From Pseudonocardia sp. CNS-139 (lineage in GTDB: Bacteria; Actinomycetota; Actinomycetes; Mycobacteriales; Pseudonocardiaceae): a DNA stretch of 50,556 bases. The stretch lies in assembly GCA_001942415.1 (NCBI GenBank), contig MKJX01000191.1, positions 1-50,556 of the forward strand, read 5' to 3'. Of this stretch, positions 9,248 to 17,779 are shown piece by piece. The position numbers and the translations under genes are program-made. The notes under the pieces were generated by a model, which made no database searches, was not told the origin of the DNA, and saw only the letters and a list, made by a program, of their open reading frames with translations. Position 1 is the first letter of the stretch. Every line of letters starts with the position of its first letter.

Positions 9248-9556
9248 ATGCTGTGGGCCGAGACCGCCCTGTGGGGACTCTTCGGCGGCGCACTTGTTGC
9301 TGGCCTAGACTTTGTCACTGTTGTTGGTCGTATCGGGGACTGGCCCTGGAGGGCACCAAAGAAGTTGCGTGCTGGCCCGTATGTGGTTGCCTCCCTGGTC
9401 AGATTGGCCCTCGGGGCTGGCCTAGCGACAGCTGCCGGGCAGTCAGGATTGGTGATGAATCCGCTATCCGCAGTCATCGTGGGGATAGCCACACCGCTTA
9501 TAGTCGAAAAGTTGGCTCGCGCGGGTACAGAAATTTCCACCGGAGGTGCGCAATGA
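9248..9556 (+). CDS. Small membrane protein of unknown function
   Basis: The 102-residue product starts at the ATG at 9248 and has about three hydrophobic helices: ALWGLFGGALVAGLDFVTVV, YVVASLVRLALGAGLATAAG and PLSAVIVGIATPLIVEKLA. I recognise no family. GC content and third-position bias are lower than in the surrounding genes, suggesting horizontal acquisition. It overlaps the following sigma-factor gene by ATGA, with GGAGG upstream, so the two are translationally coupled. The pairing suggests the membrane protein senses or controls the sigma factor, or is its target module. Confidence 0.6.
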   Translation: MLWAETALWGLFGGALVAGLDFVTVVGRIGDWPWRAPKKLRAGPYVVASLVRLALGAGLATAAGQSGLVMNPLSAVIVGIATPLIVEKLARAGTEISTGGAQ

Positions 9557-10436
9557 CGCACTCGAGCCCGTCTGCTCGCCAGTTCGCAGCGGCAGTCCTG
9601 GGCCTGACAGATTGGCCGAGCACACGTACACGTCACCTCCACCAAGCGGCTGGTGGTCGGACTTCTGGACGGCTATCGCCGGGCGAACTGGTGAAGGATA
9701 CGAAGACGCGGCCCGGTCGCCGATATCCCTACCAGAGTCGGATGCCCCAGCAGCATCGAATACCGAAAGATTCGATCCGCATCACACTGTTACCGCAATG
9801 GACTCCCAGCAAGGGGATGCTCCACCGGCGATCATGGAGGCTCCACCCGCCTCGTTCGATGCGTCCCGTTCGAGATCAAACCTAGCGAACCCATCATCGA
9901 GGGGGAGGGCGGACACCTCGACCGAGCTCGCGGAAGGATTCAGAGAGCTCACAGCGAGATTCCACCCGCTAATTGTTGAAGTCGCACGGAACTACGGCTT
10001 GTCGGAATCGGAAACGGGCGAAGTCTCCGAGAGAGTGTGGCTCAGACTTCTGGAGCATCTCCCCAGTATCCGCAACCCTGAACGACTGACGGATTGGCTC
10101 AGGGTCACAGCGCGCCGGGAGAGCGGCGCAATGCTACGCGCGCGGATCACCGGACCTGTTCCCGACTTCTCGCAGGGTCTGGCGCGATCCGAGCTTGACG
10201 CGGTAATGGAAGCATACCAAGCGCTGAAGCAAACCCTTGACGAGTTGCCCGGACAACAGCGTGATCTAATGCGACTCACACTCGCGCGACCATCCCTGAC
10301 GCTTGCCGAGATCTCATCCATGACGGGAATTCCGGTTGGCGCCATCAGACCAATCCGCGCCCGGGCCCTCCAGCGCGTGCGGGAACAACTGGAGCGCACA
10401 GCGCAGTCGGGCGGACCTGAGAGTTCAGCAACTTGA
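9553..10436 (+). CDS. Sigma-70 family (ECF-like) sigma factor with long N-terminal extension (probable frameshift)
   Basis: Region 2 is visible at FRELTARFHPLIVEVARNYG through LTDWLRVTARRESGAML. Region 4 is visible at LDELPGQQRDLMRLTLAR through MTGIPVGAIRPIRARALQRV. About 110 residues of polar, probably disordered sequence precede region 2. I choose the ATG at 9553 (ATGA overlap, GGAGG at 9542-9546), reading MTHSSPSARQFAAAVLGLTD. A lost base near 9645 would connect it to GWWSDFWTAIAGRTGEGYED and the sigma domains, about 294 residues in all. Without a shift, the sigma frame is open from a GTG at 9546, and a later ATG at 9798 is also possible. Codon usage is less GC-biased than in neighbouring genes. 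Confidence 0.7.
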
Positions 10437-10748
10437 GCTGCGGCCACGAAGGATGCACCCCACTGCCCTTAGTGCACTGCCAATGACGATCGCAAACGAC
10501 GCGCGTCAGCGCCGCACGCGGGCGTGCTTGAACACGCAGCCCGGACATGCAGCCAGGGCGGTAGCCCGCGGTGAGCAAGACCGTCGATCTGATCGCGGCG
10601 CCTCGGAGCCAACGTCCAACGGGTTCACGACGGTCGTCACCGGAGCAGCGGCCACGCCCTTAGATGATCACGGCCACACCACGCACCCGTGCGGCCGCCA
10701 ACCACGGTCTCGATTACAGGAGCCTTTCCCGTCATCCCGAATATCCGG
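10437..10748. other. Intergenic region without recognisable gene
   Basis: About 310 bp separate the convergent 3' ends of the sigma-factor gene and the membrane acyltransferase gene. Possible reading frames here are short and lack family resemblance or codon bias. I see no clear terminator hairpin, tRNA or repeat. It may be the right flank of the lower-GC insertion. Confidence 0.4.
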
Positions 10749-12434
10749 TCAGGGACAGTTCAGGTCCTCGAACGAGTCGACGGTCGCCTCGGCCTGTTGG
10801 AGGGCCGCGTCGTCCTGGTCGCCCGCGGTGGGCTCGCCGGCCTCCGCACGGATGTCGGTGACGAGCACGGTGACCGCCGGGCGGATCTCCACGGGCGCGA
10901 CGCGCGGCATGTCGGTCAGCTGCACGTCCGCCTTCCCGACCACCGCCTTCGGGTCGTCGGGGTGCTGCTCCTCGACCTCCGCGACCTGCTCGGAGAGCTG
11001 GCAGTAGCGGCCGAGGTCGGGGGCACCGCCGTTCTCGACGGGCTCGGGTCCGGGTCGGGCCGCCGCATCGGACGCCGGAGGCTCCTCCTCCCGGTCGGGA
11101 CCGAGACGGGTGCCGGCCCAGTACCCGAGGACCAACGCGGAGGCGCAGGCCAGCGGGACGAGGACCTGCACCGCGCGGGCCGCGGTCGCCCGGCGGGCCC
11201 CGGTGGCCGGCCGGCGGGCGAGCCGGTCCGCGAGCCGTCGCCGCGTCGCCCCGGACGCCGCCGCGACGACCCGTTCCAGCGGCCCCTGGCCGAGCCGTCG
11301 CCGCCAGAGCACGGCGAAGCCGGCCGCGCCCACGATCATGAGGACGAGGAGCAGGCCGGGCTGCTCCCTCAGGACGCCGGTCGCGAGCAGCACCAGGTGC
11401 GCGGAGTACAGCGTGAGCACCATGCTGCCGGCGGCGGCGAGCGGGGACAGCGCACGCGCGAGCACCCGCACCCGGGTGAGCAGCAGCGCCGCGCCGAGCA
11501 CCGCCATGGCGGAGCCGAGGGTGTGCACGAGGTCCACCGGCGTGTGCGAGTGCGGCGCCGGGAGCGCGAGGTACCACCAGGACGTCGGGGGGTCGGGATC
11601 CCACAGCAGCGTCTCGACGGTCCCGGCCGCGGCGCCCTGGCCCTGGGCGACCAGCGCAGCGAGCCCGCCCAGGCGGTACAGCAGCACGTCCGACGTCAGC
11701 CGCGCCGCGACGGCCAGCGCGGTCCCGGCTCCGAACAGCCACCACCCCACCCGCCGGCTGGTCAGGTCCAGCCGCCCGATCGCCAGCCCGGCGCAGATGT
11801 AGGCCAGGTAGACCACAACCGGGTACTCGCCGGTCACGAACAGCTGGACGAGCAGCCCCGGCGGGTCGTGCACGAGTGCGCCGAAGGTCGGGTCGAGGTC
11901 GACGTCGTACGGCGCCGCGACCTCGGCGGTCGCGACCAGCAGCACCGGCCCGGCGACGATCACCCCGGCCGCCACGCCGGCCAGCACCGGCGGCGGCCAT
12001 CCGAGCAGCGGGATCGCGAGCAGGAACAGCACGGCGTAGAACGGCAGGATCCCGGCGACGTCGTTGAGCGGCCCGAGGATCCCCAGCGCCAGTCCGATCG
12101 CGCCGATCAACAGGGCCCGCACCACGAGGCCGCCCGCCACCGCCGTCCGCTCCCACCCCTGGACGACGTGTCTCCCGCCGGACATGAACGCCAGGCTGAC
12201 CCCGGCGAGCAGCACGAACGTCGCAGCCGCCCGCCCGGCCGTGACGACGGTGGCCGTCGTGGGCGCGCCCTGGTCGTCGAGGATGTCGTAGACGTGCGCC
12301 GCCATCATCCCGAACAGCGCGGCCCCGCGGGCCACGTCCACCCCGGCCACACGCGCCCCGCGGGCGACCGGATCGGCGGACGTCGCGACTCGGGCTCGCC
12401 GATCGGGGAGGGGTGGTGTGCGGGATCCCGTCAT
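10749..12434 (-). CDS. DUF1624/DUF418-type multi-pass membrane protein (HGSNAT-like acyltransferase family)
   Basis: The 561-residue protein has about ten to twelve hydrophobic helices. The N-terminal RVAGVDVARGAALFGMMAAH motif (residues about 25-45) is the hallmark of the heparan-alpha-glucosaminide N-acetyltransferase/YeiB-type membrane acyltransferase group. A C-terminal region of about 90 residues after the last helix (near GYWAGTRLG) is extracytoplasmic, acidic, and contains two Cys (RYCQLSEQV; the final NCP). The start is the ATG at 12434 with AGGAG upstream. It likely transfers an acyl group to a cell-envelope glycan or lipid; the substrate is unknown. It is divergent from the oxidoreductase gene. 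Confidence 0.75.
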   Translation of the reverse strand: MTGSRTPPLPDRRARVATSADPVARGARVAGVDVARGAALFGMMAAHVYDILDDQGAPTTATVVTAGRAAATFVLLAGVSLAFMSGGRHVVQGWERTAVAGGLVVRALLIGAIGLALGILGPLNDVAGILPFYAVLFLLAIPLLGWPPPVLAGVAAGVIVAGPVLLVATAEVAAPYDVDLDPTFGALVHDPPGLLVQLFVTGEYPVVVYLAYICAGLAIGRLDLTSRRVGWWLFGAGTALAVAARLTSDVLLYRLGGLAALVAQGQGAAAGTVETLLWDPDPPTSWWYLALPAPHSHTPVDLVHTLGSAMAVLGAALLLTRVRVLARALSPLAAAGSMVLTLYSAHLVLLATGVLREQPGLLLVLMIVGAAGFAVLWRRRLGQGPLERVVAAASGATRRRLADRLARRPATGARRATAARAVQVLVPLACASALVLGYWAGTRLGPDREEEPPASDAAARPGPEPVENGGAPDLGRYCQLSEQVAEVEEQHPDDPKAVVGKADVQLTDMPRVAPVEIRPAVTVLVTDIRAEAGEPTAGDQDDAALQQAEATVDSFEDLNCP

Positions 12435-12567
12435 CAGGTGCTCCTGAGGAGGGTCGGGTGGCTCCGGCGCGAAACGCACGAGGGTAGGGATGTCACAGCC
12501 GGGCGCGCCACCTCGTCGCGTGGGCATGAGCGCTTCGCAGAGCACCTCACCGAGGAACCCAAACAGG

Positions 12568-13744
12568 ATGCGGGTCCTGGTGGTCGGCGCCGGGTACGCC
12601 GGCGCGACGGCCGCCGTGCGGCTGGCCGGCCGGGCCCGGGGCCGCGTGGACGTGACCGTGGTGAACCCGCGGCCCGCCTTCGTCAACCGGCTGCGCCTGC
12701 ACCACGTCGCCATCGGGCGGCGGGTCGCGGCGCCGGGCCTGCGCGCCCTGCTGGGCACCGACGTCGCGTTCGTCGAGGGGCGGGTCGCGGAGCTGGACCC
12801 GGACGCGGACGGGCGGCGGTCGCCGGGCCCGGCGGCGGTCGCGACCTCGCGTTCGACCGGGTCGTGATCGCCGCGGGGAGCGCCACGGAGCCCGTGCCGG
12901 TGCCGGGCGGCGAGCACGTGCACGCCGTGGGCGACCTGGAGGCCGCGCACCGGCTGCGGCTCGCGTTCGCCGCGCTGCCCGCGGGAACGGAGGTCGCTGT
13001 GGTCGGCGGCGGGTTCACGGGCCTGGAGACCGTCGCCGAGCTGGCCGAGAGCCGTCCCGACGTGCGGGTGCGGCTCGTGACGGCCGGCGAGGTCGGCGGC
13101 TGGTTCACCCCGCGCGCGGCCGAGCACGTGCGCCGCACGCTGGCCCGGCTGGGCATCGAGACGGTCGGCGGCCGACGCGTCCGGGCCGTGGAACCGGACC
13201 GGCTCCTCCTGGACGACGGCGCCGAGGTGCCGTCCGCGCTGGACCGTCTGGTGCGGGGGTTCGCCGCGCCGCCGCTGGCCCGCACGGCCGGGATCGCCGT
13301 CGACGACCGCGGCGCGGTGCTCACCGACGCCGCGCTGCGGTCGCTCTCCCACCCCGCGGTGCTCGCGGTGGGCGACGCCGGGCACACGCCCGGCCCGGCG
13401 CGGACCGGTTCGGCATGTCCTGCCAGTTCGCGTTCCCGTCGGCGGCGCACGCGGCGGACGTGCTGCGTGCCGAGGCGCTCGGGACGGGCGGCCCGGGCGC
13501 GCTCGACCTCGCGTTCACCGCCCGCTCGGTCAGCCTCGGGCGCCACCACGCCGTGCTGCAGCCGACCACCCGTGACGACGTCGCGGCCGGACGGGCGTGG
13601 ACCGGCCGGGCGGCCGTGCTCGCCAAGCGGTTCCAGGTGCGCGGGGTCGTCGGCGCGGTCGGCGCCGAGCGGCGGATGCCCGGGCTGATCCGCTGGCCCG
13701 GCGGCGCACCGGCACACCCGGCCCGTAGCAGGCTGACGGCGTGA
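12568..13744 (+). CDS. NAD(P)/FAD-dependent oxidoreductase, NDH-2-like (two apparent frameshifts)
   Basis: The N-terminal FAD-binding motif is VLVVGAGYAGATAAVRLAGR; the second Rossmann motif is EVAVVGGGFTGLETVAELAE; a third FAD contact is HPAVLAVGDAGHTPGPAR. The fold is that of type II NADH dehydrogenases/pyridine nucleotide-disulphide oxidoreductases without the redox disulphide. Two lost bases near 12835 and 13408 split it; repaired length is about 392 residues. I take the ATG at 12568, but in-frame ATGs at 12490 and 12526 are possible. The stop overlaps the start of the ECF41 sigma gene by GTGA, so they are coupled. Partnership with an ECF41 factor suggests a redox- or stress-related role. 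Confidence 0.8.
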
Positions 13745-14666
13745 CCCGCGCGGAGGAGTTCACCGACCTGCGGCCGCTGCTGTTCGCGATCGCCTACCGG
13801 ATCCTCGGCAGCGTCGGCGAGGCGGAGGACGCCGTCCAGGAGACCTGGCTGCGCTACGAGGCGACCCCGGCCCGGCCGACGTCGGTCAAGTCGTTCCTGT
13901 CGGCCGTCGTCACCCGGATCTCGATCGACGTGCTGCGCTCGGCCCGCGTCCGCCGGGAGGCGTACGTCGGGCCGTGGTTCCCCGAGCCGCTGCTGACCGA
14001 CCCGTACGCGGACCCGGAGCGGTCCGCGGAGCTGGCGGACTCGGTCTCGATGGCCGCGCTGCTCCTGCTGGAGCGGCTCAGCCCGCTGGAGCGCGCGGTC
14101 TTCGTGCTGCGGGAGGTGTTCGGGTTCGGGTTCCCCGAGATCGCGGCGGCGTCGGGCGTTCGGAGCCGGCGTGCCGCCAGCTCGCCGTGCGGGCCCGCCG
14201 GCACATGGAGCAGGGCCGGCCGCGGTTCGAGGCCGACCGCCGGGAGCGCGTGGAGCTGGCCGCCCGGTTCTTCGACGCCTTCCGCGACGGCGATGTCGAC
14301 GGGCTCAGGGAGCTGCTCGCGGCTGACGTCCAGATGGTCACGGACAGCGGGAACAAGGGTCCCGCCCTGCGCAGGCCGGTGGTCGGGGCCGTCCGGGTGG
14401 CCCGGCTCGTCCGCTCGTTCGCCCCGATGCTGCGCGGGATCGTCGTCGTGCAGCCGCGCACGGTGAACGACCAGCCCGGCGCGGTCCTCCACGACCGCGA
14501 CGGGAAGCTCCTCGCCGTCATGGCGCTCGACGTGCTGGACGGCCGGGTGCAGACGATCCGCACGGTGATCAACCCCGACAAGCTCGAACACCTCGGCCCG
14601 GTCGCCGACGCCTGGCGCCTGAGCGAGGAGGTGCTGGGCCGCCGCGCGAGAGGCGACCCGCGCTAG
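13741..14666 (+). CDS. sigJ: ECF41-group RNA polymerase sigma factor with SnoaL-like extension (one apparent frameshift)
   Basis: Sigma region 2 (LRPLLFAIAYRILGSVGEAE) and region 4 (LSPLERAVFVLREVFGFGF) are followed by a C-terminal SnoaL-like domain of about 110 residues. The ECF41 marks are present: WFPEP, matching the WLPEP-type motif in the linker, and NPDKL near the C-terminus. The DGGGK-type motif of the extension is degenerate (DSGNKG). In known ECF41 factors the extension controls activity in place of an anti-sigma factor. A lost base near 14160 splits region 4 (repair gives GRSEPACRQLAVRARRHM); full length is about 308. It overlaps the oxidoreductase gene, a typical ECF41 partner type. 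The sigJ name is by similarity only. Confidence 0.85.
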
Positions 14667-14743
14667 CGGTATCAGGCCCGTGGGCCGGCCCTCGTTCAGC
14701 TGTCGGACTCACCGAACTCAGTGACACCCGAGGGGGTGGCAGC

Positions 14744-15615
14744 ATGCCACCGATCCAGCTCGGATTCGTCCCCACCACCCGCCGGGCCTACGACGCGCTG
14801 CTGCTGCGCGGCGTCGACGGCGACACCATCGACGTCCAGCAGGCCGTGCGCATGGTGTCGATCGACACCCCCGAGTCCAAGCTCGGCGGGAACCCGGCCA
14901 CCGCCCAACGCACGCTCGACCGGTGCCGCAACCGGCTCGAATCCGGCGACTACGACGAGATCGGGCAGCCGCTGCGCGAGCACCTGCTGTCCCGGCTCAC
15001 TCCGGACGCCGCACGCCGCCACCTCGACGCCGGGACGGCGCGGGCGCCGCGTTCCAGCGGATGCGCGCCGCCCGGCTGGAGTTCGACGCCGACGGCAACG
15101 CCAAGGTCGGCGTGGTCGTCACCGGCGAGGTGATCGAGGAGAACGGCCGGCTGCTCGCCTACGTCACGCCGTGGCTCTCACCGCCGCTGCCACCGCGCGA
15201 CGACCCGCGACGGCGGACGTTCAACCTCGAGCTGATCGAGACCGGATGGGCCGTGTTCTTCCCGATCTACCCGTCCCTGCCCCGCGACACCGACCTCACC
15301 CTGGCCGTCGACGCCGCCGAGAAGGCCTGGCAGAACAAGCTCGGCGCCTGGCACGACTTCGGCGACGGCCTCCTGCTCGGGTACGAGTACCGGGCCTGCC
15401 TCAAGCTCGGCGCCGCCGACCCGGCGAACGAGCCGCCGCCCCCGCCGTCGGAGCGGGTCGCGGAGGCGTTCCGGCGGGTCTGCGTCGACGTGCGGAGCCG
15501 TGAGATCCTCGGCCTGTTCGGCTACCACCGGATCGACCCGCCGCACCGCCTGTGGGTCTGGCAGAAGGACCTCGCCGAGGCGCGCGGGATCCTGGACCTG
15601 CACGACCCCGTCTGA
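14744..15615 (+). CDS. Staphylococcal-nuclease-like (SNase/TNase) domain protein (one apparent frameshift)
   Basis: The ATG at 14744 follows AGGGGG. The N-terminal part carries GVDGDTIDVQQAVRMVSIDTP, matching the SNase start motif (a DGDT then an I/VDTPE-type loop). After a lost base near 15033 the frame continues ARLEFDADGNAKVGVVVTGE, ENGRLLAYVTPWL and LELIETGWAVFFPIYPSLP, the second half of the OB-fold. Repaired length is about 290 residues. No signal peptide is seen, unlike secreted nucleases, so it is probably cytosolic. The catalytic Arg pair of true nucleases is not obvious, so it may bind rather than cut nucleic acid. Confidence 0.65.
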
Positions 15616-15634
15616 GCACGCGGGTCGGGCAGGG

Positions 15635-16783
15635 TCACAGGGCGTACCGCAGGATCGCCGCGACCGGTCCGCCCCCGGGGACGTCGGGCCGGCGCACCGC
15701 GAGCACCCGACCGCCGGAGAGCAGCACCCGGCGGGCGGTCTCGTCCACGACGCCGTAGCCGGCGGCGTCGTCCGCGGCGAGCTCGACCGCGCCGGTCTCC
15801 TCGTCGACGAACCCCGGCACCTTCTCGTCGATGTCGACGAGCAGCGTGTCGACCGCACCCCGGGTCGCCGCGCGGGCCACCACGGCGACGTCGGCCGAGG
15901 CCCGGCCGGCCCCCGCGCGCTGGTCGAACAGCTCCCGGACCGCCGTCAGCTCGTCGGCGTAGAGCCGGTCCAGCACCGTCCGGGCCGACGCCGCGAGCTG
16001 CTCGTCGGTCGCCTCCTCCGGGCTGCCCGGGATGCCCGGCCCGGCCAGGTGCGGGTAGCTGTTGACCGACCGGTAGATCGCGTCCATCGGCTCGGTCGCG
16101 GCGAGGACCAGCGGCAGCTCCAGCCCGGTCAGCACCCCCCGGAGGGCCTGGTCGACCTTCCGCGCGAACTGGCGCAGCCGCACCTTCTGCCCCTCCGAGC
16201 CCTGGATCCGGCGGCTCGGGGCCCGGTCCGCGATCGAGGACTTGCCCGCCGCGCTCGCCGCGTCCCTCGGCAACCCCGGGACGTCCACGGTGAACGCCGG
16301 GCCCTCGGGCGTCACCTCCACCAGCCGGACCGATCCCGACGCCAGCGCCAGCACGAACGCCGCCTGCGGGAACGTCACCGCGCGCAGCAGCGGCTTGAGG
16401 TAGAAGCGGTCCGCCACCTCGACGGCGCTGGTGAGCCGGTTCGGCAGCCGGAACGTCCGGAGGCCCGCGGACGAGGCGAACACCGCGAGGCTGCGCGCCT
16501 GCACGGTCCAGAACTCGTCGTCGTCCACGAGCCCGTCGAGACCCTCCTGCACGTCCGCGACCACCGCCGCGTCGACCTTCGCCGCCTCCAGCTGCCCGAT
16601 AGCCGTCGCCGACAGGTTCTTCAGCTCGATCCGGGCCGCCCGGGCCTCCGCGGTGATCACGCTCGTCGGCACGTAGATCGAGACGCACGCCGGATCGCGC
16701 ACGGAGACCAGCTGCTCGACCTCGGACCGGGACGGGATGTCCGTGTGCAGGGTCAACTCGCCCACCGCCTCGCTGAGAACCAC
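15635..16783 (-). CDS. baeRF-family (bacterial archaeo-eukaryotic release factor-like) protein
   Basis: The 382-residue cytosolic protein starts at a GTG near 16783. The region VRDPACVSIYVPTSVITAEA (residues about 30-50), followed by RIELKNLSATAIGQLEAA, is typical of the baeRF families that resemble the eRF1/Pelota fold. Later blocks LRQFARKVDQALRGVLTGLE and VNSYPHLAGPGIPGSPEEAT also fit. These proteins have been proposed to act in ribosome rescue or hibernation; the role is not established. No eRF1-type GGQ motif is visible. The gene is unbroken and convergent with the SNase-like gene. Downstream GTGs, for example at 16764, could also be the start. Confidence 0.7.
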   Translation of the reverse strand: MVLSEAVGELTLHTDIPSRSEVEQLVSVRDPACVSIYVPTSVITAEARAARIELKNLSATAIGQLEAAKVDAAVVADVQEGLDGLVDDDEFWTVQARSLAVFASSAGLRTFRLPNRLTSAVEVADRFYLKPLLRAVTFPQAAFVLALASGSVRLVEVTPEGPAFTVDVPGLPRDAASAAGKSSIADRAPSRRIQGSEGQKVRLRQFARKVDQALRGVLTGLELPLVLAATEPMDAIYRSVNSYPHLAGPGIPGSPEEATDEQLAASARTVLDRLYADELTAVRELFDQRAGAGRASADVAVVARAATRGAVDTLLVDIDEKVPGFVDEETGAVELAADDAAGYGVVDETARRVLLSGGRVLAVRRPDVPGGGPVAAILRYAL

Positions 16784-16855
16784 CCGTGATCGACGTCCGC
16801 CGGGTACCCCGCGCCCCGCGACGGACACGGCCGAGCTCGACCTGGAGGTGACGCC

Positions 16856-16880
16856 GGGCCGGGCCGGGCCGGGCCGGGCC
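16856..16880. repeat. GGGCC pentanucleotide tandem repeat (5 units)
   Basis: Five exact GGGCC units lie between the divergent baeRF and mobA-like genes, ending 17 nt before the mobA-like GTG start. The array sits where the promoter or leader of mobA should be. A change in repeat number would alter promoter spacing, or could simply be an unstable simple repeat. Confidence 0.7.
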
Positions 16881-16897
16881 GGCACTACCATCGCCGG

Positions 16898-17749
16898 GTG
16901 GGGATCGGGGCCGAGGCCGCCGGGGCCGTCGTGCTGGCGGGCGGCCGGTCGTCGCGCATGGGCACGCCCAAGGCCGCGCTGGAGTGGCACGGCTCCACGC
17001 TGCTGCACCGCACGACCGCCCTGCTCGCGCGCACGGTCGGCGGGCCCGTCGTCGTGGTCGCCGCGCCCGGCCAGGACCTGCCCGCGCTGCCCGCGGGCGT
17101 CACGGTCGTCGAGGACCCGGTCGAGGGACGCGGCCCGATGCAGGGCATCGCAGGCGGGCTCGGTGCCCTCGCCGAGAAGGCGCCCGCCGCGTTCGTCTGC
17201 TCCACGGACCTGCCGTTCCTGCACCCCGCGTACGTCCGGCGCGTCCTGGGGGCGCTCGGGGACACGGACGCGGCCGTCCCGCTCGCCCGCGGTTTCCGGC
17301 AGCCGCTCGCGGCCGGCTACCGCACCGCGCTCGGCGAGATCGCCGCGGCGCTCGCCGCCGAGGGCAGCCTGAAGCTGGGCCGGCTGTTCGAACGCTGCCG
17401 GGTCCGCTGGCTCACCGAGGACGACCTGCTCGCCGACCCGGACGTCGCCCGCCACGACCCGCACCTCGACTCGCTCGTCAACGTCAACGAGCCCGCCGAC
17501 TACGCCGCCGCCCGCGCCCGCCCGCCGGCCGACGTGGTCGTCGAGTGCGTCGCGGCGCCCGCCTCGCGGGGCCGCCGCGGACCGGTCACGGCGCCCGTGG
17601 CGACGCTCGGGGCGGCCGCCGCCGCGGTCGGGCTCGACCTGGACCGGCACGTCGTCGCCCTCAACGGCGACCGGACGGGCCGGGATCCGCACATCCCTCT
17701 GGTGTCCGGCGACAGAGTCTCCTTCCTGCCCGCTGACGCGGCCGGATGA
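16898..17749 (+). CDS. mobA: MobA-like molybdenum cofactor nucleotidyltransferase with C-terminal beta-grasp (MoaD/ThiS-like) domain
   Basis: The GTG at 16898 opens a 283-residue product. Residues about 8-195 form a MobA-type nucleotidyltransferase: GAVVLAGGRSSRMGTPKAAL (nucleotide-binding signature), DPVEGRGPMQGIAGGL and CSTDLPFLHP (metal-binding Asp). MobA attaches GMP to molybdopterin in the cytosol. The last 75 residues (from ADVVVECVAA to VSGDRVSFLPADAAG) look like a ubiquitin-like MoaD/ThiS fold with HVVALNGD and PLVSGDRVSFLP, but the terminal Gly-Gly is AG, so thiocarboxylation is doubtful. Other members of this nucleotidyltransferase family (MocA, CTP:MPT) are alternatives. Confidence 0.78.
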   Translation: MGIGAEAAGAVVLAGGRSSRMGTPKAALEWHGSTLLHRTTALLARTVGGPVVVVAAPGQDLPALPAGVTVVEDPVEGRGPMQGIAGGLGALAEKAPAAFVCSTDLPFLHPAYVRRVLGALGDTDAAVPLARGFRQPLAAGYRTALGEIAAALAAEGSLKLGRLFERCRVRWLTEDDLLADPDVARHDPHLDSLVNVNEPADYAAARARPPADVVVECVAAPASRGRRGPVTAPVATLGAAAAAVGLDLDRHVVALNGDRTGRDPHIPLVSGDRVSFLPADAAG

Positions 17750-17779
17750 AGGTGGACCGCCCTGGTCTCGTCTGACACC

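Noticed and set aside
10689..13688. A 999-residue plus-strand open frame
   Set aside because: Its first two thirds are antisense to the membrane acyltransferase and give Arg/Gly/Pro-rich low-complexity sequence; only the part after about 12840 is real, as the middle of the oxidoreductase gene.
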